Shown here in pieces: positions 26,961 through 34,417 of a stretch of DNA of 64,000 bases. The stretch covers positions 62,001 through 126,000 of the forward strand of contig NZ_JASNFN010000011.1 of assembly GCF_030731085.1 (NCBI RefSeq), in the 5' to 3' direction. Both the position numbers and the translations under genes were made by a program. The stretch's first letter is position 1. The number at the start of each line of letters is the position of its first letter. Below the pieces are notes generated by a model that did no database searches, was not told the DNA's origin, and saw nothing but the letters and a program-made list of their open reading frames with translations. Origin of the DNA: Blastococcus carthaginiensis (lineage in GTDB: Bacteria; Actinomycetota; Actinomycetes; Mycobacteriales; Geodermatophilaceae).

Positions 26961-27005
26961 CATGGAGGAGCCCCGCAGGTCACCGACCTCCGGGGCTCCT
27001 CCATG
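26961..27005 (+). terminator. Strong hairpin downstream of rpmB
   Basis: CATGGAGGAGCCCCG (26961-26975) pairs fully with 26991-27005, and the loop folds further (AGGT/ACCT, 26977-26980 with 26986-26989). A smaller GCCCCC-TGA-GGGGGGC hairpin precedes it (about 26939-26954). No T-run follows, as is common for actinobacterial terminators. Confidence 0.8.
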
Positions 27006-27226
27006 TGCGGACGCCGAACGACGGCAGAGGGGGACGGCGTGCGCGACCGTCACCGCCCGCGAGCGGCCGAACGACCCTGAGCTGCGACACCGCCTCGGGG
27101 CCCGCTCGAAGATTTGGTGCGCGCACCCACGCAGGTCAGCGACTGGCCACCGAACTCAACAGACAGTCAACACCTTGTCATCCGACACGCCAATCCGGGC
27201 GCGACCTCGTCGAAGGAGTTGACACA

Positions 27227-27610
27227 ATGCGTAGACCGCAGCTCCGTGCAAGTGTCAGCATGAATGGCAGGTCCATTGCAAGACTGCTGTGGGGTGCATC
27301 GTGTGCCGCACTAGGCGCAGTCGCCTATGCAATGAACAGGAGCGACCCACTGGCCCTGCTCGCGCTCGTCGGAGGGCTGTTGTCGCTGACCCTCCATGCC
27401 ACCCTCTTCTGCACGGATCGACGACAGCTGGATAGCCAGAAAAGTGACCACACCTGGCGGAACGCCATACTTCTCGCACTTTACGTACTACCGCTCGGCA
27501 TTCTGAGTGGCAGTCACGAGGTGTTCACCGCTGCCGCTTTCAGTTTGACTCTAGTGAGTACTGCAGTAGCGATCTTCGCCTTCAGGGATCGGTATTCGGG
27601 CAAGCGATGA
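27227..27610 (+). CDS. Small integral membrane protein, about four helices (island gene)
   Basis: ATG 27227 has GAAGGAG eight bases upstream. The 127-residue product is mostly hydrophobic, with helices near residues 18-34 (ARLLWGASCAALGAVAYAM), 37-55 (PLALLALVGGLLSLTLH), 78-95 (NAILLALYVLPLGILSG) and 98-118. A polar loop (TDRRQLDSQKSDHTWR) separates the two halves. GC content and codon choice are visibly lower than in the flanking genes (many A/T third positions), suggesting horizontal origin. No family is recognised. It is followed by two even smaller membrane proteins. Confidence 0.65.
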   Translation: MRRPQLRASVSMNGRSIARLLWGASCAALGAVAYAMNRSDPLALLALVGGLLSLTLHATLFCTDRRQLDSQKSDHTWRNAILLALYVLPLGILSGSHEVFTAAAFSLTLVSTAVAIFAFRDRYSGKR

Positions 27611-27711
27611 GCTTGACTCGCGTGAACAACGAGCGTCCGGGCTGGACCGACAGACCGCCGCAGTGAGGGCTCGCCTGCGTCGCCGGTGGTGTGGGCGGTT
27701 GGTGCGGCATA

Positions 27712-27725
27712 GAGTACGTGACGCC
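27712..27725 (+). repeat. 14-bp block, copy 1, directly before a small membrane-protein start
   Basis: GAGTACGTGACGCC ends at the base before ATG 27726. An identical 14-mer (28295-28308) ends at the base before GTG 28309. Both are followed by a TG-containing start codon and then A or GA. This is a duplicated translation-initiation region, without a normal Shine-Dalgarno sequence. Confidence 0.7.
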
Positions 27726-27911
27726 ATGAGACCGAGGATGCCTTTCCCTTTAGCTGCCACTTTGACGCTCGGTACGATAGCGAGCATTTTCGCCCTTGTT
27801 ATGGCGCCCTCTCAGGAGGGAGGTGATCGGATCTTGCTGACCGTGGCGGGTGTGGCGGGCCTCTTCTTCTTGGGCATGTTCTTCTACCTCGTCATTAAGT
27901 CTAGGAGGTGA
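27726..27911 (+). CDS. Small two-helix membrane protein, paralogue A (island gene)
   Basis: The 61-residue product begins MRPRMPFPLAATLTLGTIA. It has two helices: about residues 8-26 and 38-56 (LTVAGVAGLFFLGMFFYLVI). A polar loop (PSQEGGDR) and a basic KSRR tail give an N-in/C-in hairpin. It aligns over its whole length with the protein at 28309-28497 (shared M-x-PR-x-P start, central LV/loop/E-G block, basic tail), so the two are paralogues. Low-GC codons mark it as part of the island. Its function is unknown. Confidence 0.6.
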   Translation: MRPRMPFPLAATLTLGTIASIFALVMAPSQEGGDRILLTVAGVAGLFFLGMFFYLVIKSRR

Positions 27912-28294
27912 ACATGTGGCCGCCCGCCGGGAACAGGTCGCTCGGCGAAGTGGTTCCGAGGTCAGCCTCTTCCACACCAACGAGTCCGCCGGCGGCATAA
28001 GCGCCCCGAGCAACACCATCACCGACTTCGGTCGGCGCTGATACGACCCGGCCACCGACCACCCGCTTGCGCCAACAGCAACCCATCAACTAGGTCGACC
28101 CCGCAGGGCGCGATCCTGGCGGTGTCCTTGTGCGGCGTCGAACCGGATCAGCGCGAGCGTCGGCTGCTCGAGTTGGATCGGCTTCGCGCTCGAGTACGGA
28201 TCTATCTCTGCAGGAGAGATGTTCGAGTGTCAGGAATGACCGCCGTCGGCGCCGGCGCATGCCTTGTCGCTGGCACTGCCTCCGCTTCGGCGCT
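27912..28294 (+). other. Non-annotated part of the island with possible gene remnants
   Basis: No convincing complete gene is visible. A frame from GTG 27915 to the stop at 28041 encodes about 42 residues ending NTITDFGRR. A second frame ending at 28304 has a short hydrophobic Ala/Gly stretch (AVGAGACLVAGTASASALS). Neither has a good ribosome site or codon pattern. They may be remnants of the duplication that produced the two paralogues, or debris from a larger transferred cassette. Confidence 0.4.
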
Positions 28295-28308
28295 GAGTAC
28301 GTGACGCC
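28295..28308 (+). repeat. 14-bp block, copy 2, directly before a small membrane-protein start
   Basis: GAGTACGTGACGCC again, ending at the base before GTG 28309. See the copy at 27712-27725. The two copies are 583 bases apart. Confidence 0.7.
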
Positions 28309-28497
28309 GTGACACCTCGAGTTCCGACACGACTGATCGCCTTCTTCGGGGTGGTCTTGATGATCAGCGTGCTGGCCCTTGTCTACGGCCAGACCGGGGA
28401 GGGTGAGCGCGGTGAGTACACCGTCTTCGGTGCGCTTGGTCTCGGGAGCATCCTGCTCTTCGCCTACGCCGTCGTCCGGACGCGCAGAGGGAGGTAG
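28309..28497 (+). CDS. Small two-helix membrane protein, paralogue B (island gene)
   Basis: The 62-residue product (MTPRVPTRLIAFFGVVLMIS at the start, read from GTG 28309) has two helices near residues 8-26 and 38-56. A polar loop (QTGEGERGEY) and a basic RTRRGR tail match the layout of paralogue A at 27726. Amino-acid identity is moderate but colinear without gaps. The shared 14-bp upstream block supports tandem duplication. No catalytic or binding residues are evident; a role as a small membrane regulator or immunity-type protein is only speculation. Confidence 0.6.
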   Translation: MTPRVPTRLIAFFGVVLMISVLALVYGQTGEGERGEYTVFGALGLGSILLFAYAVVRTRRGR

Positions 28498-28635
28498 GTG
28501 CCCCTGGGACTGGAGTCAGGGGCGTGATCCGCAGCTTCTTCGTCGCGTAGACCCGCCATCGCGCCGTCATCGACGTCCTACGTCGGATCAGGGCTGAGGG
28601 CGGCCACATCGACTGTCGCTGGTCCACGCAGCGCC

Positions 28636-29262
28636 TCAGCGGCCGATGCCCCGCCCGCGCGCCGCCGCCACCACGAGGTCGACGACGGTCTCCACCGGGA
28701 ACGCCGTCGCGTCCACCACCAGGTGGTAGAGGCGGGGATCGGCCGGGTCGCGACGGTAGAAGTGCCGCACGTAGGCCTCGCGTGCCCGGTCGTTGGCCGC
28801 CATCTCCCGCGCCACCTCCTCGCGGGGCCGCCACGACCGGGCGACCGCCGCGGCCAGCCGCCGCTCCCGCGGGCCGTCCAGCCGGACGTGCAGCGCGTCG
28901 GCGCGGTCGGCCAGCACGACCATCGCGGCCCGGCCGAGCACCACGCCGCCATCCCCGGCCGCGAGCTCGGCGAGCACCCGCTCGGTCTGCTCCCGGTAGG
29001 CGCGGGTGTCGGGCAGCGGCGCCCCCGGCACCACCCCGCCCACCGGGTCGGGCATGGTGCCGAGCGACGCCACCAGCCGCCACAGCCCGCGCACCACCGT
29101 CTCGTCGTTGGCCTCGGCCTCCTCGACCGGCACCCCCAGCCGCCCGGCCACCTGAGCGGGGATCGCACGGTCGTGGAACGGCAGCCCGAGCCGCGCGGCG
29201 ACCGCCGGCGCCACCTCCGCCCCCGCGGCGCCGTAGGGGGCCGAGATCGTCACGACGCCCAC
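28636..29262 (-). CDS. Cytidylate kinase-like family protein
   Basis: The GTG start (29262) has GAGGAGGAG five bases upstream, giving 208 residues. The N-terminus VGVVTISAPYGAAGAEVAPA, then ARLGLPFHDRAIP, is the degenerate P-loop of the cytidylate-kinase-like (Cytidylate_kin2) family, which lacks the classical GKS. Later come VVLGRAAMVVLAD, LHVRLDGPRERRL, and the lid-like NDRAREAYVRHFYRRDPADPRLYHLVVD. Substrate and phosphate acceptor are unknown. Its start lies inside the end of the GNAT gene (13-base overlap), so it is probably in the thiL-GNAT operon. Confidence 0.8.
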   Translation of the reverse strand: MGVVTISAPYGAAGAEVAPAVAARLGLPFHDRAIPAQVAGRLGVPVEEAEANDETVVRGLWRLVASLGTMPDPVGGVVPGAPLPDTRAYREQTERVLAELAAGDGGVVLGRAAMVVLADRADALHVRLDGPRERRLAAAVARSWRPREEVAREMAANDRAREAYVRHFYRRDPADPRLYHLVVDATAFPVETVVDLVVAAARGRGIGR

Positions 29263-29774
29263 GTCGGCTCCTCCTCGTGCACCGGCAGCTCCTTGCCCAG
29301 GAAGACGGCCTCCGGCGAGCAGGCGTAGACCCCGTAACCGGGCACGGGCGCGTAGCCCAGCTCCCGGTACAGCGCCACCGCCTCCGGCTGCCGCTGCCCG
29401 GTGTTGAGCACCACCGACCGGTGCCCGGCGCGGGCCGCCGTCTCCTCCAGTTCCGCCATCAGCACCTGGGCCAGCCCCCGCCGGCGGAACCCCGGCGCCA
29501 CGTAGACGCGCTTGATCTCCACGCCACCCGGCGGGTAGGCCCGCCACGCGCCGCAGCCGGCCGGCACGCCGTCCACCTCCGCGACGAGGAAGAGCCCGGC
29601 CGGCGGCCGGAACTCCCCCGGGTCGACGACGGCCTCGTCGCGGCCGCCGTACCGCGCCACGTACTCCTGCTGCACCTGCTCGACCAGCACCTGCGCCAGG
29701 GGGTCCTCGTAGGGCAGCGGCCGCAGCCGCACCGCCGCCCCGTTCCGCAGCACCTGCTCAGCCGAAGTGCACAT
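29250..29774 (-). CDS. GNAT family N-acetyltransferase
   Basis: GNAT enzymes transfer an acetyl group from acetyl-CoA to amines. The 174-residue product shows the acetyl-CoA binding motif A in VEIKRVYVAPGFRRRGLAQVLMAELEETA (R/Q-x-x-G-x-G/A type) and motif B in AVALYRELGYAPVPGYGVY. The chosen ATG (29774) overlaps the end of thiL by 17 bases; a GTG at 29753 is an alternative without overlap. The acceptor substrate is unknown. The next gene downstream (28636-29262) overlaps its end. Confidence 0.88.
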   Translation of the reverse strand: MCTSAEQVLRNGAAVRLRPLPYEDPLAQVLVEQVQQEYVARYGGRDEAVVDPGEFRPPAGLFLVAEVDGVPAGCGAWRAYPPGGVEIKRVYVAPGFRRRGLAQVLMAELEETAARAGHRSVVLNTGQRQPEAVALYRELGYAPVPGYGVYACSPEAVFLGKELPVHEEEPTWAS

Positions 29775-30798
29775 GCCCCGCCCTCTCCGCGCCCACGGCC
29801 GCCAGCGCGTCGGCGGCCTCCACCCCGTCCACCCGCACCCCGGCCCCACGCTTCCCCGGCCGCACCAGCCCCACCGGCGTCCAGCCCTCGGGCAGGCGGG
29901 CCTTGCGCGGGAAGGTCGCCAGGAGCGCGTGGTCCTCCCCGCCGCTGAGCACCCAGGCCATCGGGTCCACCCCGAGCGCGGAGCCCACCTGCTGCAGCGG
30001 ACCCACCGGCTCCAGGCACGCCCGCACCAGCGCCGCGCGGTCCAGGTCGAGCACCACGCCGCTGGCCTCCGCGACGTGCCCGGCGTCGGCGAGCAGCCCG
30101 TCGCTCACGTCGCACATCGCTGTGGCGCCGGCGTCGGCCGCCACCTGTCCCGCCGCGTACGGCGGCGTGGGGCGCCGGTGCGCCGACACCACGGCCAGCG
30201 GGCTGCTGAAGCCGCGGCGCAGCACCGCCAACCCGGCCGCCGACCACCCCAGCCGCCCGGCCAGCGCGACGACGTCGCCGGGCCGCGCGCCCGAGCGCAG
30301 CACGGGCGCCCGGCCGCCCAGGTCGCCCAGCGCGGTGACCGAGAGGACGACGGCGGTGCTGCCGGGTGCGGCGGCCACGGTGTCCCCTCCGACGACGGCG
30401 GCCCCCTGGGGTGCGCACTCGTCGGCCAGGCCCGTGGCGACCCCTTCCAGCCAGCTGGTGGGCGTGTCCGGCGGGCAGGCCAGCCCGACGACCAGCGCCG
30501 TCGTCCGTGCGCCCATCGCCGCGACGTCGGCCAGGTTGGCGGCGGCGGCCTTGTGCCCGACGTCCTCGGCCGAGGACCAGTCGCGCCGGAAGTGCCGCCC
30601 CTCCACGAGCACGTCGGTGGTGGCGACGACCCGCCGGTCGGGGGTGCGCACGACGGCGGCGTCGTCGCCGGGCCCGACCTCGGCGGCCGCCGCGGTGCCC
30701 GACCGGGCCAGCACCCGGGCGATGACGCCGAACTCCCCGACGACCCGCACGGTGTCGGCCGGATCGCCGCGCGGGACCAGGGGGCGGGGTCGGCTCAT
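29758..30798 (-). CDS. thiL: Thiamine-monophosphate kinase
   Basis: ThiL phosphorylates thiamine monophosphate to the active cofactor thiamine diphosphate, which IlvB (58401-60284) needs. ATG 30798 has GGAGA six bases upstream and gives 346 residues. The PurM-like fold motifs are GPGDDAAVVRTPDRRVVATT, then DVLVEGRHFRRDWSSAEDVG, HKAAAANLADVAAMGA, and CDVSDGLLADAGHVAE. No TPP riboswitch is visible upstream. It heads a short operon with the GNAT and kinase-like genes and is divergent from the AsnC-type gene. Confidence 0.95.
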   Translation of the reverse strand: MSRPRPLVPRGDPADTVRVVGEFGVIARVLARSGTAAAAEVGPGDDAAVVRTPDRRVVATTDVLVEGRHFRRDWSSAEDVGHKAAAANLADVAAMGARTTALVVGLACPPDTPTSWLEGVATGLADECAPQGAAVVGGDTVAAAPGSTAVVLSVTALGDLGGRAPVLRSGARPGDVVALAGRLGWSAAGLAVLRRGFSSPLAVVSAHRRPTPPYAAGQVAADAGATAMCDVSDGLLADAGHVAEASGVVLDLDRAALVRACLEPVGPLQQVGSALGVDPMAWVLSGGEDHALLATFPRKARLPEGWTPVGLVRPGKRGAGVRVDGVEAADALAAVGAERAGHVHFG

Positions 30799-30890
30799 CG
30801 ATGCTCTCCAGTCGCTGCGGTAGGTTGCCGACGAGTCCGCCAGCCGGCGGGGACGACGTCTCGGCACTGTTGCCGGAGGAAGGATCTCCC

Positions 30891-31124
30891 GTGGTCCACG
30901 CCTACATCCTCATCCAGACCGAAGTCGGCAAGGCCGCCCAGGTCGCCTCGACGATCAGCGAGATCAGCGGTGTCACGAAGGCCGAGGACGTCACCGGCCC
31001 GTACGACGTCATCGTGCGCGCCGAGGCCGACACCGTCGACGATCTCGGCCGCCTCGTGGTCGCCCGGGTGCAGTCGGTGGACGGAATCACCCGGACGCTG
31101 ACCTGCCCGGTCGTCAACATCTGA
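30891..31124 (+). CDS. Stand-alone Lrp/AsnC ligand-binding (RAM) domain protein
   Basis: The 77-residue product (VVHAYILIQTEVGKAAQVAS at the start) is only the RAM effector domain of Lrp/AsnC regulators: ISGVTKAEDVTGPYDVIVRAEA, then VQSVDGITRTLTCPVV. It has no helix-turn-helix. GGAGGAAGG lies just upstream of GTG 30891. Such proteins form oligomers that bind amino acids and may modulate full-length Lrp regulators or enzymes. A stand-alone RAM protein close to thiL and a DUF3515 gene is common in actinobacteria. Its ligand is unknown. Confidence 0.9.
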   Translation: MVHAYILIQTEVGKAAQVASTISEISGVTKAEDVTGPYDVIVRAEADTVDDLGRLVVARVQSVDGITRTLTCPVVNI

Positions 31125-31135
31125 GCGCTCGCCCC

Positions 31136-31696
31136 GTGGACCCGCTGCGCCGGGCCGCGATCCTGATCACGGCGGCCACCCTCCCGGTGGTGATCGCGCT
31201 CGTCGTGCTGGTCAACGTGCTCGGCGAGGAGCCCGCCCCCGAGGCCGAGGGCCCGGCCGTCGTCGACGGGATCACCCCCGTGCGGCCCGAGGACCTCCCG
31301 ACGCTCAACCTGGACAGCCCCGAGCTCGGCCCCGAGGCCGAGGAGGCCTGCACCGCGCTGATGGGCAACCTCCCCCTGGAGCTGGCCGGGGAGCCGTCCC
31401 GCCGCGTGCAGTCCGAGACCCCGTTCGTCTACGCCTGGGGCGAGCCGCCGGTGGTGCTCACCTGCGGCGTCGAGCGGCCCGCCGGCTGGACCGTCGGGGC
31501 GTCGGCCATCCAGATCAACGGCGTGCAGTGGCACGTCGACACCAGCGACCCCGACGCGACGGTGTGGACGGCGGTGGACCGCCCCGTCTACGTCGAGGTG
31601 CGGCTGCCCCCCGGCGTCGACAGCGCCCCGGTGACGGCGCTGACCGTCCCGCTGGCCGAGGCCCTCCCGTACCAGGAGCCCGCTCCCGGCCCCTGA
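31136..31696 (+). CDS. DUF3515 family membrane-anchored protein
   Basis: The 186-residue product has one N-terminal transmembrane helix (ILITAATLPVVIALVVLVNVL) and a periplasm-side domain. Its motifs match the actinobacterial DUF3515 family as I recall it: ACTALMGNLPLELAGEPSR, then FVYAWGEPPVVLTCGVERP and WTAVDRPVYVEVRLPPG. Two or more conserved Cys could form a disulphide outside the cell. It begins 11 bases after the RAM gene, probably in one transcript. No biochemical function is established. Confidence 0.85.
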   Translation: MDPLRRAAILITAATLPVVIALVVLVNVLGEEPAPEAEGPAVVDGITPVRPEDLPTLNLDSPELGPEAEEACTALMGNLPLELAGEPSRRVQSETPFVYAWGEPPVVLTCGVERPAGWTVGASAIQINGVQWHVDTSDPDATVWTAVDRPVYVEVRLPPGVDSAPVTALTVPLAEALPYQEPAPGP

Positions 31697-31710
31697 GCGC
31701 CCGCGTGCCC

Positions 31711-32385
31711 TCACGCCGGCGGCAGCAGCACCAGCTGCTCCTCGAGGACGGCGCCGACCTCCTCCACCGCGTCGGCGACCGACCCGGCCACGGCGGTGAC
31801 GGAGACGCTGAAGACGCCGTGCCAGCACCACGCGAACGCCGCCGGGTCGACCAGCCCGGCCTCCGGCACGGGGGTGCCCACGGTGAGCAGCCGGCAGTTC
31901 GCGGGCAGCTCGGGCGGGTCCACGCTGAGCACGCCGCCGTAGAGCTCGGCGTCGTTGCGGGCCAGGGCCTCGGCGTAGGCGCCGGCGCCGGCCCGCTGCT
32001 CGAACTGGTCGACGAAGACGCCGGTCATCGGGCCGGACTCGCGCCCCCAGAAGCGCTCCCACCCGTACCGGTAGCCGTAGTCGTCGAGCACCGCCAGCTC
32101 GCGCTCCGGGTCGGGCGCGTAGGCGGCGACGTCCTCCAGCCGCTTGGCCCCGGCCGGCGGTTCCAGCTCGTCGTCGGGCAACCGTGGCAACCCCGACGGC
32201 ACCTCCCGGACGACGAGCTCCTCCAGCTCCTGCGGAGAGGAGGGCCGGTCGGTGGGCGGCGCGGCCGTCGGGACGCCGTCGACCGCGCGCCCGCAGGCAG
32301 CGAGCAGGCAGGCGGCCAGGACCACCCCGGGGGCGACCCGGGACCAGGTGGCGGCTCCGCCACGGCCCGGTCGCCCCGCGGTCAC
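31711..32385 (-). CDS. Putative lipoprotein
   Basis: The 224-residue product starts at GTG 32385 and has a lipoprotein signal: basic n-region, hydrophobic core VVLAACLLAAC and a lipobox Cys at about residue 31. The mature part is acidic with a WERFWGRESGPMTGVFVDQFE segment and a C-terminal domain containing two Cys (NCRLLTV and WCWHGVFS) that could pair. Its start overlaps the ddl stop as GTGA, so it is coupled to peptidoglycan-precursor synthesis. It resembles uncharacterised cell-wall lipoproteins of actinobacteria. The partner or ligand is unknown. Confidence 0.75.
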   Translation of the reverse strand: MTAGRPGRGGAATWSRVAPGVVLAACLLAACGRAVDGVPTAAPPTDRPSSPQELEELVVREVPSGLPRLPDDELEPPAGAKRLEDVAAYAPDPERELAVLDDYGYRYGWERFWGRESGPMTGVFVDQFEQRAGAGAYAEALARNDAELYGGVLSVDPPELPANCRLLTVGTPVPEAGLVDPAAFAWCWHGVFSVSVTAVAGSVADAVEEVGAVLEEQLVLLPPA

Positions 32386-33518
32386 CGGCCCGGCCGTGCG
32401 CCGCCGGCGAGCGCCCCGCTCACCAGGCGGTCCACGAGCTCGGCGAACTCGACCCCGGTGGCGGCCCACATGCGGGCGAACATCGAGATCGGCGTGAACC
32501 CGGGCATCGTGTTGACCTCGTTGACCACCAGCCGATCCGCGCCGTCGGGCCCGGTGGCCAGGAAGAAGTCGACGCGGGCCAGCCCCCGGCAGTCCAGCGC
32601 CAGGTAGGCGCGGCGCGCGATGTCCTGCACCGCGGCGAGCTGCTCGGGGATGAGATCGGCCGGGATGTCGAACTCCGCCGCGTCGTCGAGGTACTTCGCG
32701 GCGAAGTCGTACCAGTCCACGCCCGGTCGCAGCCGGATCTCGGCGGGCAGGCTCGCCTCCGGGAGGCCCGAGCCCCGCGCGGCGAGCACCCCGCACTCGA
32801 TCTCCCGGCCGGGGACGGCGGCCTCCACGATCACCTTCGGGTCGACCGCCGCGGCCGCCGCGACGGCCGCCGGGAACTGCGCCCAGTCGGTGACCTTGCT
32901 GATGCCGATGCTGGAGCCGGCGCGGGCGGGCTTCACGAACACCGGCAGGCCCAGGCGCTCGCGCTCGGCGTCGCCGAGGAGGGCGGCGTCCGCGCACACC
33001 GCGCCGTGCTCGTCGCGCAGGACGACGTGGTCGCCCTGGGGCAGGCCCGCCGCGGCGAGGAGCTTCTTGGTGAACTCCTTGTCCATGGAGGCGGCGCTGG
33101 CGAACACCCCGGAGCCCACGTAGGGCAGCCCGGTCATCTCGAGCAGGCCCTGCACGGTGCCGTCCTCGCCGAAGGCCCCGTGCAGGACGGGGAAGACGAC
33201 GTCGACCTCGGTGAGCGCCCGCCCGACCGCCGCGCCGGGCTCGAGGACGGCCAGCCCGCGGGCCTCGGGGTCGCCGACCAGGGAGACCGCCGTGCCGCCG
33301 GTGACCTCGGGCAGCGCGCCGTCGGCGAGGGCGAGCCGCTGGCCGGGGTCGGGCAGCACCCAGCGCCCGTCCTTGGCGATGCCCACCGGGACCACCTCGT
33401 AGCGCTCGGGGTCCAGCGCGGCCATCACGCTCCCGGCCGAGATGCAGGAGATGGCGTGCTCCTCGCTGCGCCCGCCGAAGACGACCGCCACCCGCACCCT
33501 GCCCCGCTGTCCGCTCAT
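32382..33518 (-). CDS. ddl: D-alanine--D-alanine ligase
   Basis: Ddl joins two D-Ala residues for peptidoglycan precursors using ATP. ATG 33518 gives 378 residues. The motifs are VAVVFGGRSEEHAISCISAG at the N-terminus, PYVGSGVFASAASMDKEFTK, the ATP-grasp loop PVFVKPARAGSSIGISKV, and RVDFFLATGPDGADRLVVNEVNTMPGFTPISMF with the Mg ligands. The length and order match class A Ddl. The downstream lipoprotein gene is overlapped by four bases. No vancomycin-type substitution is evident. Confidence 0.95.
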   Translation of the reverse strand: MSGQRGRVRVAVVFGGRSEEHAISCISAGSVMAALDPERYEVVPVGIAKDGRWVLPDPGQRLALADGALPEVTGGTAVSLVGDPEARGLAVLEPGAAVGRALTEVDVVFPVLHGAFGEDGTVQGLLEMTGLPYVGSGVFASAASMDKEFTKKLLAAAGLPQGDHVVLRDEHGAVCADAALLGDAERERLGLPVFVKPARAGSSIGISKVTDWAQFPAAVAAAAAVDPKVIVEAAVPGREIECGVLAARGSGLPEASLPAEIRLRPGVDWYDFAAKYLDDAAEFDIPADLIPEQLAAVQDIARRAYLALDCRGLARVDFFLATGPDGADRLVVNEVNTMPGFTPISMFARMWAATGVEFAELVDRLVSGALAGGARPGR

Positions 33519-33616
33519 CGACGCGACCCTAACCGAGGCCCTGCCGCCGCCCCCGCCGCGACGTCGGTGCACGCGCCGGTCCGCCGGGCCGGGCGCGGTG
33601 TGGCAGCCTCGTCGCC

Positions 33617-34417
33617 GTGCCCGACGACCCAGCTCACCAGACCGCACCCGGGGCCGCGCGCACCACCGACGGGCCCGAGCACTCCCCAGGACTGCGCCTG
33701 GCCGGCGCGGCGGTGCACCTGTACACCGCCAGCGGCTCGGTGCTCGGCCTGCTCATCGTCCTGGCGGCCTTCGACGGCGCCGTCGAGACGGCCCTGTGGC
33801 TGATCCTCGCGACGCTGTTCATCGACGGCACCGACGGGATGCTGGCCCGGCGGTTCCGGGTCAAGGAGACGATCCCCTGGTTCGACGGCGCCCGCATGGA
33901 CGACATCGTCGACTACCTGACCTACGTCTTCGCCCCGATCGTGCTGCTCTGGACGACCGACCGGCTGCCCGGTGGCGCGCTCGGCTGGGTGCTGGCCGCG
34001 CTGCCGCTGCTCGCCTCGTGCTACCAGTTCTGCCGGGTGGACGCGAAGACCGAGGACCACTACTTCCTCGGCTTCCCCAGCTACTGGAACGTGGTGGCCT
34101 TCTACGCGATCATCCTGGACGTCGGCACCACCGGCGTCGGCATCGCGCTCGCCGTCCTGACCGTGCTGGTGTTCGTGCCGGTCAAGTACGTCTACCCGTC
34201 CCGCACCAAGCTGCTGCAGGGTGTGAACCTGGGGCTGGCAGCGGTCTGGCTCGTCGCCTTCGCCGTGCTGATCGTCCAGTACCCCGACCCGCACCCGGTG
34301 GTCGTCGCGGTGAGCATGGTCTACCTGGCCTACTACTTCGGCGTGAGCATCTGGCTCACGGTGGCCGGCAGCCGCCGCCGGTCCGTCTCACCCCAGGGCG
34401 TCGAGCGCGCGGGATAG
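33617..34417 (+). CDS. CDP-alcohol phosphatidyltransferase, phosphatidylcholine synthase-like
   Basis: The 266-residue protein has about seven to eight hydrophobic helices and a CDP-alcohol phosphotransferase motif, DGMLARRFRVKETIPWFDGA followed by RMDDIVDY. The gap between AR and the Gly is 12 residues rather than the usual 8. That spacing, together with the following YLTYVFAPIVLLW and FPSYWNVVAFYAIIL segments, is the pattern I associate with phosphatidylcholine synthase (Pcs), which condenses choline with CDP-diacylglycerol. The assignment to choline is by resemblance; serine, glycerol or inositol use cannot be excluded. The start is GTG 33617, and its 3' end overlaps the convergent PLP gene by 30 bases. 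Confidence 0.75.
   Translation: MPDDPAHQTAPGAARTTDGPEHSPGLRLAGAAVHLYTASGSVLGLLIVLAAFDGAVETALWLILATLFIDGTDGMLARRFRVKETIPWFDGARMDDIVDYLTYVFAPIVLLWTTDRLPGGALGWVLAALPLLASCYQFCRVDAKTEDHYFLGFPSYWNVVAFYAIILDVGTTGVGIALAVLTVLVFVPVKYVYPSRTKLLQGVNLGLAAVWLVAFAVLIVQYPDPHPVVVAVSMVYLAYYFGVSIWLTVAGSRRRSVSPQGVERAG

Noticed and set aside
27005..27226. N-terminal extension of the four-helix island protein to 27005
   Set aside because: The extension is Arg/Ser-rich without coding character. ATG 27227 has a good ribosome site and starts at the membrane protein.
28122..28304. Small plus-strand ORF in the island with a hydrophobic end
   Set aside because: No ribosome site, mixed composition and several competing frames; kept only as a possible remnant.
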